Positions 1-5,968 are shown, counted from the first letter of the stretch. The stretch: DNA of 6,774 bases from Zoogloeaceae bacterium (GCA_031259605.1 JAIRLE010000172.1:1-6774), one strand, 5' to 3'. The notes: generated from the letters alone by a model not told the origin. Program-made: numbers and translations.

Positions 1-216
1 ATCATCATGGTGCTGATTCTCGTGCTCCTCGCCTCGCTCGGCCTGCAACTCCTCGGCATCGAACCCAAACTGTTCGGCATGTCGGCCGCCTGGGCGGAAT
101 TCGCCATTTCCATGCTGGGTTTCTATGGCGCCGGCGCTATCTTTTTGAATAACTTCTTTGGCCGGACATTACTGCCCCTGGGAGCGCCAATGGGCTGGAT
201 CAGAAAAGGGAGCTGA
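1..216 (+). CDS. Acetate uptake transporter, GPR1/FUN34/YaaH (SatP) family, C-terminal part
   Basis: Inner-membrane transporter of the acetate/succinate-proton symporter family; only the last 71 codons are present and the frame is open to the left edge, so the true start lies outside. Two hydrophobic segments are visible (about residues 3-19 and 31-50 of the visible part), followed by FGRTLLPLG. That matches the family's C-terminal signature as I remember it from E. coli SatP (N-E-x-F-G-R-T-V-L-P-I-G). The residues before it (GFYGAGAIFLNNFFGRT) fit the last membrane helix of the family. A short cationic tail (GWIRKGS) ends the protein at a TGA. A strong terminator follows 25 bases later, so this is the last gene of its transcription unit. 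Family assignment is from motif memory, not a search; a different small membrane family is possible. Confidence 0.72.
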   Translation: MIMVLILVLLASLGLQLLGIEPKLFGMSAAWAEFAISMLGFYGAGAIFLNNFFGRTLLPLGAPMGWIRKGS

Positions 217-241
217 TCACCGCCCGGAAGTCTCCATAGCG

Positions 242-273
242 CAAAAACCGCGTTTCGGCGCGGTTTTTGTTTT
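242..273 (+). terminator. Rho-independent terminator after the transporter gene
   Basis: A perfect 11 bp stem, CAAAAACCGCG (242-252) with CGCGGTTTTTG (259-269), encloses a 6 nt loop TTTCGG and is followed by TTTT (270-273). The A-run on the 5' arm makes it potentially active in both directions, but nothing on the minus strand to its right needs it. Confidence 0.9.
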
Positions 274-370
274 ACATGCGTGACAATACACCCGTCATTC
301 ACCTTCCGCATCGAACCGCCGCCCCGGAGAAACGATGAATTCCCCTCGTCCCCCCGTACTCCGTCAGGGG

Positions 371-466
371 CGGGCGAGGGTCTCCTTCCATGCGGAGCGG
401 ATCGACGCTGTTTTCCTTGCGATGGGGCACGGACAGGCGTCCCGTTCCTTCCTTCTCTTCTTTATC
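371..466 (+). repeat. 96 bp direct repeat unit, copy 1
   Basis: This block is repeated at 618-713 with about 80% identity by eye and two single-base gaps. Both copies start CGGGNGAGGGT, contain GGAGCGNATCGACGCTGTTTT and AAGCGTCCCG/AGGCGTCCCG, and end in a T-rich tract then ATC. An imperfect GC hairpin of the CCCTCG...CGAGGG type (about 342-380) overlaps its left end, as one also does in copy 2. Open frames cross it on both strands, but none resembles a protein and both copies have drifted without regard to frame. I treat it as non-coding. Confidence 0.75.
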
Positions 467-495
467 CGCGGCGCTTCGCGCCGGATGGTACGAAC

Positions 496-540
496 TGGAT
501 TGCCGCGTCGATGCGCTCCTCGCAGTGACGAGGTGGGGGA
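496..540 (+). repeat. REP-like dispersed repeat, copy A
   Basis: Begins TGGATTGCCGCGTCGA and continues through GCTCCTCGCAGTGACGAGG to GGGGGA. It is the reverse complement of 741-785 with 43 of 45 positions identical, so copies A and B form a long inverted repeat with about 200 bases between the arms. The element belongs to the widespread class of intergenic repeats reading CGTCATTGCGAGGAGCGAA on one strand and GGATTGCCGCGTCG on the other. Confidence 0.85.
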
Positions 541-617
541 GGCTCTCGCAATGGCGGATTCTTCCGATGGACTCGACTCCTCTTCTCCGCTTGGCGGGCG
601 AGAGGGTGGCCGAAGGC

Positions 618-713
618 CGGGAGAGGGTTTCCTTCTATACGGAGCGCATCGACGCTGTTTTTTTGCGGTGGGGCGTAGACAAGCGTCCCGTTTCTTCCTC
701 CCCCTTTTTAATC
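618..713 (+). repeat. 96 bp direct repeat unit, copy 2
   Basis: Second copy of the unit at 371-466. It is preceded by an imperfect hairpin at about 588-611 (CCTCTTCTCCGC paired with GCGGGCGAGAGG), the common CCTCTCCCGC-TT-GCGGGAGAGG intergenic type. The whole arrangement, hairpin plus unit plus REP-like copy, occurs twice in tandem between about 340 and 785, but the second REP-like copy is flipped relative to the first. Confidence 0.75.
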
Positions 714-750
714 GGAAGAATTTGTCATCGCAAAAGTCCTTCCCCCACCT

Positions 751-818
751 CGTCATTGCGAGGAGCGAATCGACGCGGCAATCCATGCGGCGGCCTATTG
801 GAATAGGTTCTTATTATA
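751..818 (-). repeat. Long repeat element, copy B (REP-like core plus AT-rich end)
   Basis: On the minus strand this reads TAATAAGAACC, then TATTCCAATAGG, GCCGCATGGATTGCCGCG and CTCCTCGCAATGACG. The same string of elements lies on the plus strand at 5890-5968. The AT-rich end carries a perfect 6+2+6 inverted repeat, CCTATT-GG-AATAGG (794-807). The element stops at about 818, where IS1 transposase sequence takes over. Compared with the 5890 copy, this one lacks two short blocks (2 and about 10 bases), so it is probably the shorter derivative. Confidence 0.8.
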
Positions 819-1084
819 TTGACTCGGGGGAGGCCTTCGCCAAGGTCTTGCCTCCCGAACGCCGCATCGTCGGCAAGAGCCATATCCCCGGCATCGAACG
901 CGGCAACAGCAATACGCGCCGCCGCCGCCTGGGAAGATTTATCCGGCGAACCAAGGTGGTCTCGCGCAAGGAGTCCATGGTCGACCTGACCTTGCGCATC
1001 TGGCGCGCCGTCACAACAACCAGCCAGTTCTCCATTTTTCAACAAGCTTTATTGTCTATGTTTAACAAGCACTCTCCGCAATGA
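812..1084 (+). pseudogene. IS1-family transposase remnant, C-terminal third
   Basis: A continuous frame from 812 to the TGA at 1084 encodes a tail that I recognise as IS1-family transposase. It has Y-x-D-x-x-x-A-F-A-x-V-L-P-P-E-R, then VGK, then I-E-R-G-N-S-N-T-R, L-G-R-F-x-R-R-T-K-V-V-S and M-V-D-L-T-L-R-I-W. In the family the Asp near the start of this stretch and the Glu of the IER motif are catalytic, so one catalytic Asp and the DNA-binding N-terminus are missing. The 5' end is cut exactly where the dispersed repeat at 751-818 ends; no start codon or ribosome binding site belongs to it. The surviving frame has no stop or frameshift, which implies a fairly recent truncation. It cannot encode an active enzyme. 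Exact left edge is uncertain by about 10 bases. Confidence 0.8.
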
Positions 1085-1444
1085 TGAGATAAGGGGACTT
1101 TCCACGATGGCGAAGCGGGGGGACTTTCGCAATGACGGATTTCTCCAGGGAATTTTCCCCGCCCTTTGCGGGCCTTCCCGTCGATATTCTTCAAGAATGT
1201 CCGGCTCTCGAAAAATTGCAATGAATTCTTACAATTTTTTTACCAAAATTTTTTCTTGCATGATCTCTTTCTTATCGTCTAGGATTCGACATTCGCCTCA
1301 TGTCATACCTTATACAGGCTTTCCATTTAGAGGCGGCGTGAAAGGATTCCTTGTTGAAGTATAAAAAACTCGACGAGAAGGGGCGTTTCAGGGTCGTGGA
1401 ACGAGGGGCAAGAAAAACTGATCGCTATTACCGGCGAGGCGAAG

Positions 1445-1458
1445 CAATTCATGAATTG
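1445..1458. repeat. Perfect 14 bp palindrome
   Basis: CAATTCATGAATTG reads the same on both strands. It sits 2 bases before the degenerate REP-like copy that starts TGGATTGCCACGG at 1461. It could be a protein-binding site or part of the decayed repeat; no partner copy was seen. Confidence 0.6.
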
Positions 1459-1460
1459 TA

Positions 1461-1496
1461 TGGATTGCCACGGGGTTTTGTATTGCGCAATGACGG
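1461..1496 (+). repeat. REP-like dispersed repeat, degenerate copy D
   Basis: TGGATTGCCACGG at the left and GCGCAATGACGG at the right match the two ends of the REP-like element seen at 496-540 and 5934-5968, while the centre (GTTTTGTATT) has diverged. Same orientation as copies A and C. Confidence 0.6.
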
Positions 1497-1578
1497 TGAA
1501 TCAGAGATTCCATGGCGGACGGGAGGCAGTCGGTCTTGCGAAAGTTTCGTCTTGAGGAATGGGCGATTGTTTCTCTGA

Positions 1579-1607
1579 TTGGATGTTCGCGTCTTGTCTT
1601 TTATATG
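1579..1607 (+). promoter_or_regulatory. Candidate sigma-70 promoter for the peroxidase operon
   Basis: TTGGAT (1579-1584) and TATATG (1602-1607) are separated by 17 bases, about 120 bases before the peroxidase start. Both hexamers match the consensus only partly (3 and 4 of 6), so this is the best-looking candidate rather than a firm call. I saw no convincing FNR/Anr palindrome near it. Confidence 0.3.
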
Positions 1608-1727
1608 AAGAGAAGGAGAGAGTTTTTCTTGTCAATCTGCTTTTCCCTTTACTCGCCGGGCGGAATGGATCATTCGTCCGCATAACGGGCGTATTGCCCT
1701 CCGATCGAAATCAACGGAGAACAACAC

Positions 1728-2795
1728 ATGTCTGGAAAGACAAAAAAGAATGTGCCTATTTCCAGAAGGCGCACAAGCGGGGATGACATTTCCAGGTGGG
1801 CGTGTCATGCCATTGGATCTGTCCGCCATGCCGCCATCGGAGTGTCGTCGGCATTGATCCTGGGAAGTGGCGCGGTCATGGCGCAGGGGTTGGGCAAGGA
1901 ACCGATCAAGCCCTTGCCCCCCAATCCGGCGCTCGATACCGCCAAGGTGGAATTGGGCCGCCGCCTCTTCAACGATCCGCGTTTTTCGGAGGACAGTTCG
2001 ATTTCCTGCGCCTCCTGTCATGTGGCGGCGCAGGGCGGCGCCGATCGGGGCAAGCGCGTCTCGGCGGGTGTTCGCCGCCAGGACGGCGAAGCCAATTCGC
2101 CTTCCGTCCTCACCGCCATGTACAACTTCCGCCAGTTCTGGGACGGGCGTTCGCCCAGCCTGGAGGATCAGATCTCGCATGTGCTCGCCAATCCACGGGA
2201 ATTGGCTTCCACTTGGCCGGCGGTCATCCAGCGGCTCTCGAAGGATGCCGATCTCGTGAATGCGGTGCGGGCGGTTTACGGTGAAGCGCCGTCGCAACGG
2301 AATCTGAGCGAAGCGATCGCCATTTATGAACGCTCCCTGCCGGAAGCCTCGCGCTTCGACCGTTTCCTGCGCGGCGAGGAAAAGGCCATCACGGCGGAGG
2401 AACGGCAGGGATACAAAAAATTCAAGTCCTACGGCTGTGTCGCCTGTCATCAGGGCGTCAATGTCGGCGGCAATATGTTCCAGCGTCTGGGGACGCTGGG
2501 CGATTACTTCGCGGATCGCGGCACTCCGGTCACTCGTATCGACCTGGGCCGTTTCAATGTTACGGGCAAGGAAAGCGACCGCTATGTCTTCAAGGTGCCC
2601 AGTCTGAGGAACGTTGCCCTGACCGCGCCTTATTTCCATGATGGTTCGGTCGCCACTCTGGAAGCCGCCATTGATGCCATGTTCCGCTATCAACTGGGCC
2701 GCGTGGCTTCGGCGGAAGACCAGCGCCTGATCGCGCGCTTCCTGCGCACGCTCACCGCGCAATCCCTGGAGAAATCCGCCGGGGATAAGCCGTGA
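1728..2795 (+). CDS. Dihaem cytochrome c peroxidase (CcpA/MauG family), periplasmic
   Basis: Reduces hydrogen peroxide to water using electrons from small cytochromes or quinol-linked donors, in the periplasm. At 355 residues it is near the usual family length. A long basic N-region precedes a hydrophobic segment (about 38-51) ending AVMA before QG, a plausible signal peptidase site near residue 52. Two haem-binding CxxCH motifs are present: CASCH (94-98) and CVACH (237-241). Other family landmarks are QFWDGR (136-141, the Trp between the haems), PSLRNV (291-296), PYFHDG (301-306) and Met318 in AMFRYQLG, the likely distal Met ligand of the C-terminal haem. Having Met rather than MauG's Tyr favours a true peroxidase over a MauG-type oxidase. 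GGAGA (1716-1720) lies 7 bases before the ATG. The stop overlaps the kinase start, so the genes are coupled. Family certain; substrate inferred. Confidence 0.93.
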   Translation: MSGKTKKNVPISRRRTSGDDISRWACHAIGSVRHAAIGVSSALILGSGAVMAQGLGKEPIKPLPPNPALDTAKVELGRRLFNDPRFSEDSSISCASCHVAAQGGADRGKRVSAGVRRQDGEANSPSVLTAMYNFRQFWDGRSPSLEDQISHVLANPRELASTWPAVIQRLSKDADLVNAVRAVYGEAPSQRNLSEAIAIYERSLPEASRFDRFLRGEEKAITAEERQGYKKFKSYGCVACHQGVNVGGNMFQRLGTLGDYFADRGTPVTRIDLGRFNVTGKESDRYVFKVPSLRNVALTAPYFHDGSVATLEAAIDAMFRYQLGRVASAEDQRLIARFLRTLTAQSLEKSAGDKP

Positions 2796-4594
2796 TCGCG
2801 CCTTTCCGTGTTCCCCGGTGGCTTGCCGGATTCCTGGTGGCGGCGGTGTTGATCGGCTTGCTGGTCTTCCTGGCCGTAAACAGCCGCAATGTCGCGCCGC
2901 AGGCGCGCGCCGACTTGACCGCCAGCCTGCTCAGGCTGCGCGAGATCAGCGCCCGGCTCGATGTCGATGTCCTGCGTTCGCGCAACGGCTTCAACAACGA
3001 TTACGATCCCTTGCAGGGGGGATTGCTGACGGCGGAGGAAATGCACGCGCAACTGGAAGCGGATCTCTTGCGGGCGGGAGTTCCGCAGCCGGAGGCGGTA
3101 TCGGCGCTTTATGAGACGCTCGAACGGAAATTCGCGCGCATTGATGATTTCAAGGCGAACAATGCCGTATGGATCAATTCGCTGCGCTATCTGCCGACGC
3201 TTGTCGAAGGCATCGAGCGCGCCCCGCAGGCGGACGCGGCCTTGCGCCTCGAAGTCGGTGAAATCGCAACGGGGCTGTTGCGCTCGATGCTCCTGAGCGA
3301 TACGGACGCGGCGGCGATCCGGGGCAAGTTGGCGTCGTTGCGCGTGCAAGACCTGCCGCCGGAAACGGAACTCGCGCAGTTCTTGCGGGGACTGCGCATC
3401 CACGGCGAGACTGTCCTGCGCCAGAACGAGAACGTGACCGCCCTGCTCGCCGAACTGGCGGAAATCCCGGTGGTCCAGCGCATCGACCAGTTACAGGACG
3501 CGATGGAGAAAGCCTTCAATATCCAGATGGCGCGCGCGGATCTCTTCCGTAATGTGCTCACGGTCTATTCCGCCCTGCTCCTGCTCTTTCTTTTCTACGT
3601 CGGCGCGCGTCTCGCGAGCGCCTATCGCCAGCTTGGCCGGGCCAATCGCGCCCTGAACGAAGCCAACGAATCCCTGGAGGCGCGCGTGGAAGAACGCACC
3701 CGCGACCTGAATGCCGCGCTTGCCGAACTCAAGGCTTCCGAGGCGCAGGTCATCCAGTCCGAGAAAATGGCTTCCCTGGGGCAAATGGTTGCCGGCGTCG
3801 CGCATGAAATCAACACGCCGCTGGGCTATGTGCACGGCACGGTGGAATTCCTCGCGCAAACGCTTGCCGACACTCTGGAACCCTATTGCGTTCAGGCGGC
3901 CGCCTTCATCGCGCGGGCGATGGGCAATGCTCCGGAGACGCCCCGGCAGGAAGACGCGCCCGCGCCGCTGGCGGAAGATCTTCTCCCCGAACTCAAGACG
4001 GCGCTGGACAACAGTCTCTACGGCCTGGACCAGATCAGCGAGATCGTCCTCAACCTCAAGAATTTCAGCCGCCTGGATCGTGGCCAGCACACCCTCTACC
4101 GGCTGGAAGAAGGCATCGACAGCGCCCTCATGCTGGCCAAGAACCTGGTCAAGCACCGCAAGCTCATCAAGAACTACGGCGAAAACACCCGTCCGGTTTT
4201 CTGCGCGCCGTCGCAGATCAACCAAGTGGTGCTGAACCTCATCAACAACGCGGTGCAGGCGACCACCGAGGAGAACGGTACGATCACCATCACCACCCGC
4301 GCAAGAGACGACAATACCATGGTCATCAAGATCGCCGACAATGGCACAGGCATCCCGGATGATGTGATTGGCCGGATTTTCGATCCTTTCTTCACCACCA
4401 AGGAAATCGGCAAGGGTACCGGGCTGGGCCTGTCCATTGTCTACAAGATCATCACCCAGCACCACGGCAAGATTCAGGTTTTTTCCAAACCGGGCAAGGG
4501 CACGCTGTTTTCCATCGAACTGCCGGTAGACAGCCGCGAGACGGAAGAAAAACCCGCCCGGACGGAAGAATTGTTGCTTTTGGAAGACGATTGA
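2792..4594 (+). CDS. Membrane sensor histidine kinase with all-helical (DAHL-like) periplasmic domain
   Basis: Two-component sensor kinase of 600 residues. The start is GTG at 2792, inside the peroxidase stop (GTGA overlap), giving translational coupling. TM1 is at about 11-29 and TM2 at about 257-275; between them lie some 225 residues of predicted helix without cysteines, resembling the DAHL (double all-helical ligand-binding) domain class. Landmarks there include DVDVLRSRNGFNNDYDPL (57-74). A coiled coil (about 278-320) leads to the phosphoacceptor VAHEINTPLG (336-345) with His338. An insertion rich in Pro and Ala (about 375-400) splits the dimerisation helices. The ATPase has LNLINNAVQA (481-490, N box), DNGTGI (516-521), FDPFFTT (530-536) and GTGLGLS (542-548), so it looks fully active. 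The ligand is unknown; its place beside the peroxidase suggests peroxide, a redox metabolite or a related electron donor. The acidic C-terminus LLLLEDD is odd (see findings). Confidence 0.92.
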   Translation: MIAPFRVPRWLAGFLVAAVLIGLLVFLAVNSRNVAPQARADLTASLLRLREISARLDVDVLRSRNGFNNDYDPLQGGLLTAEEMHAQLEADLLRAGVPQPEAVSALYETLERKFARIDDFKANNAVWINSLRYLPTLVEGIERAPQADAALRLEVGEIATGLLRSMLLSDTDAAAIRGKLASLRVQDLPPETELAQFLRGLRIHGETVLRQNENVTALLAELAEIPVVQRIDQLQDAMEKAFNIQMARADLFRNVLTVYSALLLLFLFYVGARLASAYRQLGRANRALNEANESLEARVEERTRDLNAALAELKASEAQVIQSEKMASLGQMVAGVAHEINTPLGYVHGTVEFLAQTLADTLEPYCVQAAAFIARAMGNAPETPRQEDAPAPLAEDLLPELKTALDNSLYGLDQISEIVLNLKNFSRLDRGQHTLYRLEEGIDSALMLAKNLVKHRKLIKNYGENTRPVFCAPSQINQVVLNLINNAVQATTEENGTITITTRARDDNTMVIKIADNGTGIPDDVIGRIFDPFFTTKEIGKGTGLGLSIVYKIITQHHGKIQVFSKPGKGTLFSIELPVDSRETEEKPARTEELLLLEDD

Positions 4595-4602
4595 CAAGAG
4601 GT
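4594..4602 (+). promoter_or_regulatory. Ribosome binding site of the response regulator
   Basis: ACAAGAGGT between the kinase stop and the ATG at 4607 contains AAGAGG with about 6 bases to the start. It supports this start over later in-frame Met codons and shows that the gene has its own initiation signal as well as operon proximity. Confidence 0.6.
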
Positions 4603-4606
4603 CAGC

Positions 4607-5656
4607 ATGCGATATTCCTCCCCGCAATCCATTGTGCCGCCGGACGCAGCGGCGAAAGAAGCGCCCACCATTCTTTTGCTGGATGACGAGGTTCGCATCG
4701 TCGAGACCCTGCGCCTCATCCTGCGCCCGCATTACCGGGTGCTGGCCGCGACCGATGGCGATGCCGCGCTGGATCTGCTGCGCAAGCATCCGGTCCAGGT
4801 CATCATCAGCGACCAGCGCATGCCGCGCATGACCGGGGTGGAATTTCTGCGCCAGGCGCGCACCCTCTCCCCGGCGAGCGTGCGCATCCTGCTCACCGGC
4901 TTTTCCGATTTGCAGGCCATCATCGACTCCGTGAATGAAGGCGAGGTGTTCCGCTTCCTGAACAAACCCTGGGGCAACGCCGAACTCTTGGCCGTCGTCC
5001 GGGACGCCGTCGAAGTCTCCCGGCAACTGGACACCCGTCCCGCGCTCGACGCACTCGCCAAATTGGCAAGGCAGGAAGCGGGCAGCCCCTTCATCAAGAC
5101 GCCGGTCTCGTCCTCGTCCTCTTCCTCCTCCTCTCCCAGGCCGTCCGCCTCTTGCACCCAGGGCACGGTGCTCATCAAGACCAGCAACCACGGCTTGTTC
5201 GACCAGATCCGGCGCACCCAGCCCGAATCCATCAACCTTCTTTACGCCAGTTCCCTGGACGAAGCGCTGACCTGTCTTTCCCGGCAGCGGGCGACGGTAT
5301 TCGGCACGCATTTCGAGAGTGTGGAGAGCGCCTATGAAGAGGCGCTGGCGCTCAAAATCCTCAAGCGCGACATGCCCACGCTCCTGACCATCGCGCTGGT
5401 TCATAACGCCGATGCCAACGAAGTGATTTCCCTCATCAACCAAGGCCGGGTCTTCCGCCTGGTGACACTGCCGTGCAAGGCCACCATCGTCGGCTTCTAC
5501 ATCCAGAGCGCCTTGCGCCAGTCCCAGGCGCTCGCCGCCATGCCGCAATTCCTGGGAACCCAGCGCGCCGCAGCCCTGGGAGAGACCGAAGAAAGCAGAT
5601 CCGCCGGGCTCTTCTCCCGCATCGGCAGCATTTGCAAGCGCTGGCTGGGCGGATGA
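4607..5656 (+). CDS. Response regulator with an intact receiver and a second degenerate receiver-like domain
   Basis: 349 residues, starting 12 bases after the kinase stop, so almost certainly its cognate partner. The receiver (about 20-140) has the acidic pair D26-D27, phospho-acceptor D69 in ISDQRMPRMTG, T97 in LLTGFSD and K120 in NKPW, all intact. The wording SDQRMPxMTG...LLTGFSD...EGEVFRFLNKPW is that of the RpfG/HupR-like receiver group. A linker with nine Ser in a row (168-176) follows. The second half (about 186-305) echoes the first: NEVISLINQGRVFRLVTLPC (271-290) parallels the end of the receiver, but the positions for acidic pair, Asp, Thr and Lys are not conserved. A basic Trp-containing tail (about 337-349, SRIGSICKRWLGG) closes the protein. 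I see no helix-turn-helix, HD-GYP, GGDEF or EAL domain. Output therefore probably works by protein contact; this is inference. Confidence 0.88.
   Translation: MRYSSPQSIVPPDAAAKEAPTILLLDDEVRIVETLRLILRPHYRVLAATDGDAALDLLRKHPVQVIISDQRMPRMTGVEFLRQARTLSPASVRILLTGFSDLQAIIDSVNEGEVFRFLNKPWGNAELLAVVRDAVEVSRQLDTRPALDALAKLARQEAGSPFIKTPVSSSSSSSSSPRPSASCTQGTVLIKTSNHGLFDQIRRTQPESINLLYASSLDEALTCLSRQRATVFGTHFESVESAYEEALALKILKRDMPTLLTIALVHNADANEVISLINQGRVFRLVTLPCKATIVGFYIQSALRQSQALAAMPQFLGTQRAAALGETEESRSAGLFSRIGSICKRWLGG
5108..5134 (+). repeat. Low-complexity serine-codon run in the regulator linker
   Basis: Nine consecutive TCN serine codons, mostly TCC and TCG, encode the linker between the two receiver-like domains. 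The tract is a short imperfect trinucleotide repeat, so it could vary in length in steps of one residue without breaking the frame. Confidence 0.8.
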
Positions 5657-5674
5657 CGCGCGCCGGCGGCGAAC

Positions 5675-5723
5675 ATGGCGGCGGCGATGCCCGCGATGCG
5701 CCGTCATGACGTCATGCCGCCAT
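5675..5723. other. Hairpin region after the operon, with a 12 bp palindrome inside
   Basis: ATGGCGGC (5675-5682) pairs with GCCGCCAT (5716-5723) across a 33 nt loop, and the loop end holds the perfect palindrome CATGACGTCATG (5705-5716). There is no T-run after it, so it is a poor intrinsic terminator, yet it is the only strong secondary structure close to the end of the regulator gene. Its function is unknown. Confidence 0.35.
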
Positions 5724-5889
5724 TGTCATGATGCCCAAAATTCGATCTCCTGCCCGCGATCCATGCGCCGCAAGGCAATGCGCAAACTATCCACAGATTT
5801 CCCCACGGATTTTGTGCATGACTGACACGCGTTTGTAACAAGGCCCGCATCAGCGCCATTCCTTCAGCCAGCGCGCGGCATCGGGGGCG

Positions 5890-5968
5890 TAATAAGAACA
5901 CCTATTCCAATAGACCCGCCTTGAACCGCCGCATGGATTGCCACGGCGCTGCGCTCCTCGCAATGACG
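5890..5968 (+). repeat. Long repeat element, copy C, inverted relative to copy B
   Basis: Carries TAATAAGAAC, CCTATTCCAATAG, ACCGCCGCATGGATTGCCACGG and GCTCCTCGCAATGACG in the same order as the minus strand of 751-818. It has two extra blocks: AC after AAGAAC, and about 10 bases after CAATAG. To its left, the minus strand continues into a short open reading frame tail ending ARWLKEWR and a stop at about 5852, which may be the end of another interrupted gene; that tail is too short to identify. Confidence 0.8.

Larger units (their letters stand above)
1085..1578. other. Gene-free intergenic stretch with degenerate repeat fragments
   Basis: No convincing gene on either strand: the open frames here are short, rich in Arg/Ser and cross repeat fragments. 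It holds two partial repeats of GGGGACTTTC (1093-1102 and 1119-1128), the second running into CGCAATGACGG like the edge of the dispersed repeat. An AT-rich patch at about 1205-1345 includes an 8 bp stem AAAAATTG/CAATTTTT (1211-1218 with 1232-1239) followed by more T, a terminator-like shape with a weak stem. A degenerate REP-like copy lies at 1461-1496. Confidence 0.6.

Noticed and set aside
300..820. A CRISPR array, suggested by several similar short sequences
   Set aside because: The copies differ in length, spacing and orientation, and there are no regular spacers or cas genes.
335..1084. A 249-codon open frame on + through the repeat block
   Set aside because: Its first two thirds are repeat sequence in an arbitrary frame, with similar open frames on the opposite strand; only the last part (812-1084) resembles a protein, the IS1 transposase tail.
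1205..1260. AT-rich patch with stem AAAAATTG/CAATTTTT and T-runs as a terminator
   Set aside because: The stem is all A/T except one pair, the loop is 13 nt and no gene ends just upstream apart from the IS1 remnant, so it is mentioned only as terminator-like.
1632..2762. A 376-codon open frame on the minus strand
   Set aside because: It is antisense to the peroxidase, which has two haem motifs and a signal peptide; the antisense product resembles nothing known to me.
3491..5707. A 738-codon open frame on the minus strand
   Set aside because: It lies antisense to the kinase and regulator genes, whose motifs are unmistakable. It is a shadow produced by GC-rich codon use.
5788..5796. CTATCCACA, one mismatch from a DnaA box, followed by an inverted-looking CCACGGATTTTGTG
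   Set aside because: It is a single imperfect box with no cluster, no AT-rich unwinding region and no replication gene nearby, so not evidence of an origin.
5850..5905. Minus-strand tail CSYYAPDAARWLKEWR followed by a stop, as the end of a real gene
   Set aside because: Only about 16 residues lie outside the repeat and no upstream coding sequence continues in that frame beyond the repeat; kept only as a hint of an interrupted gene.
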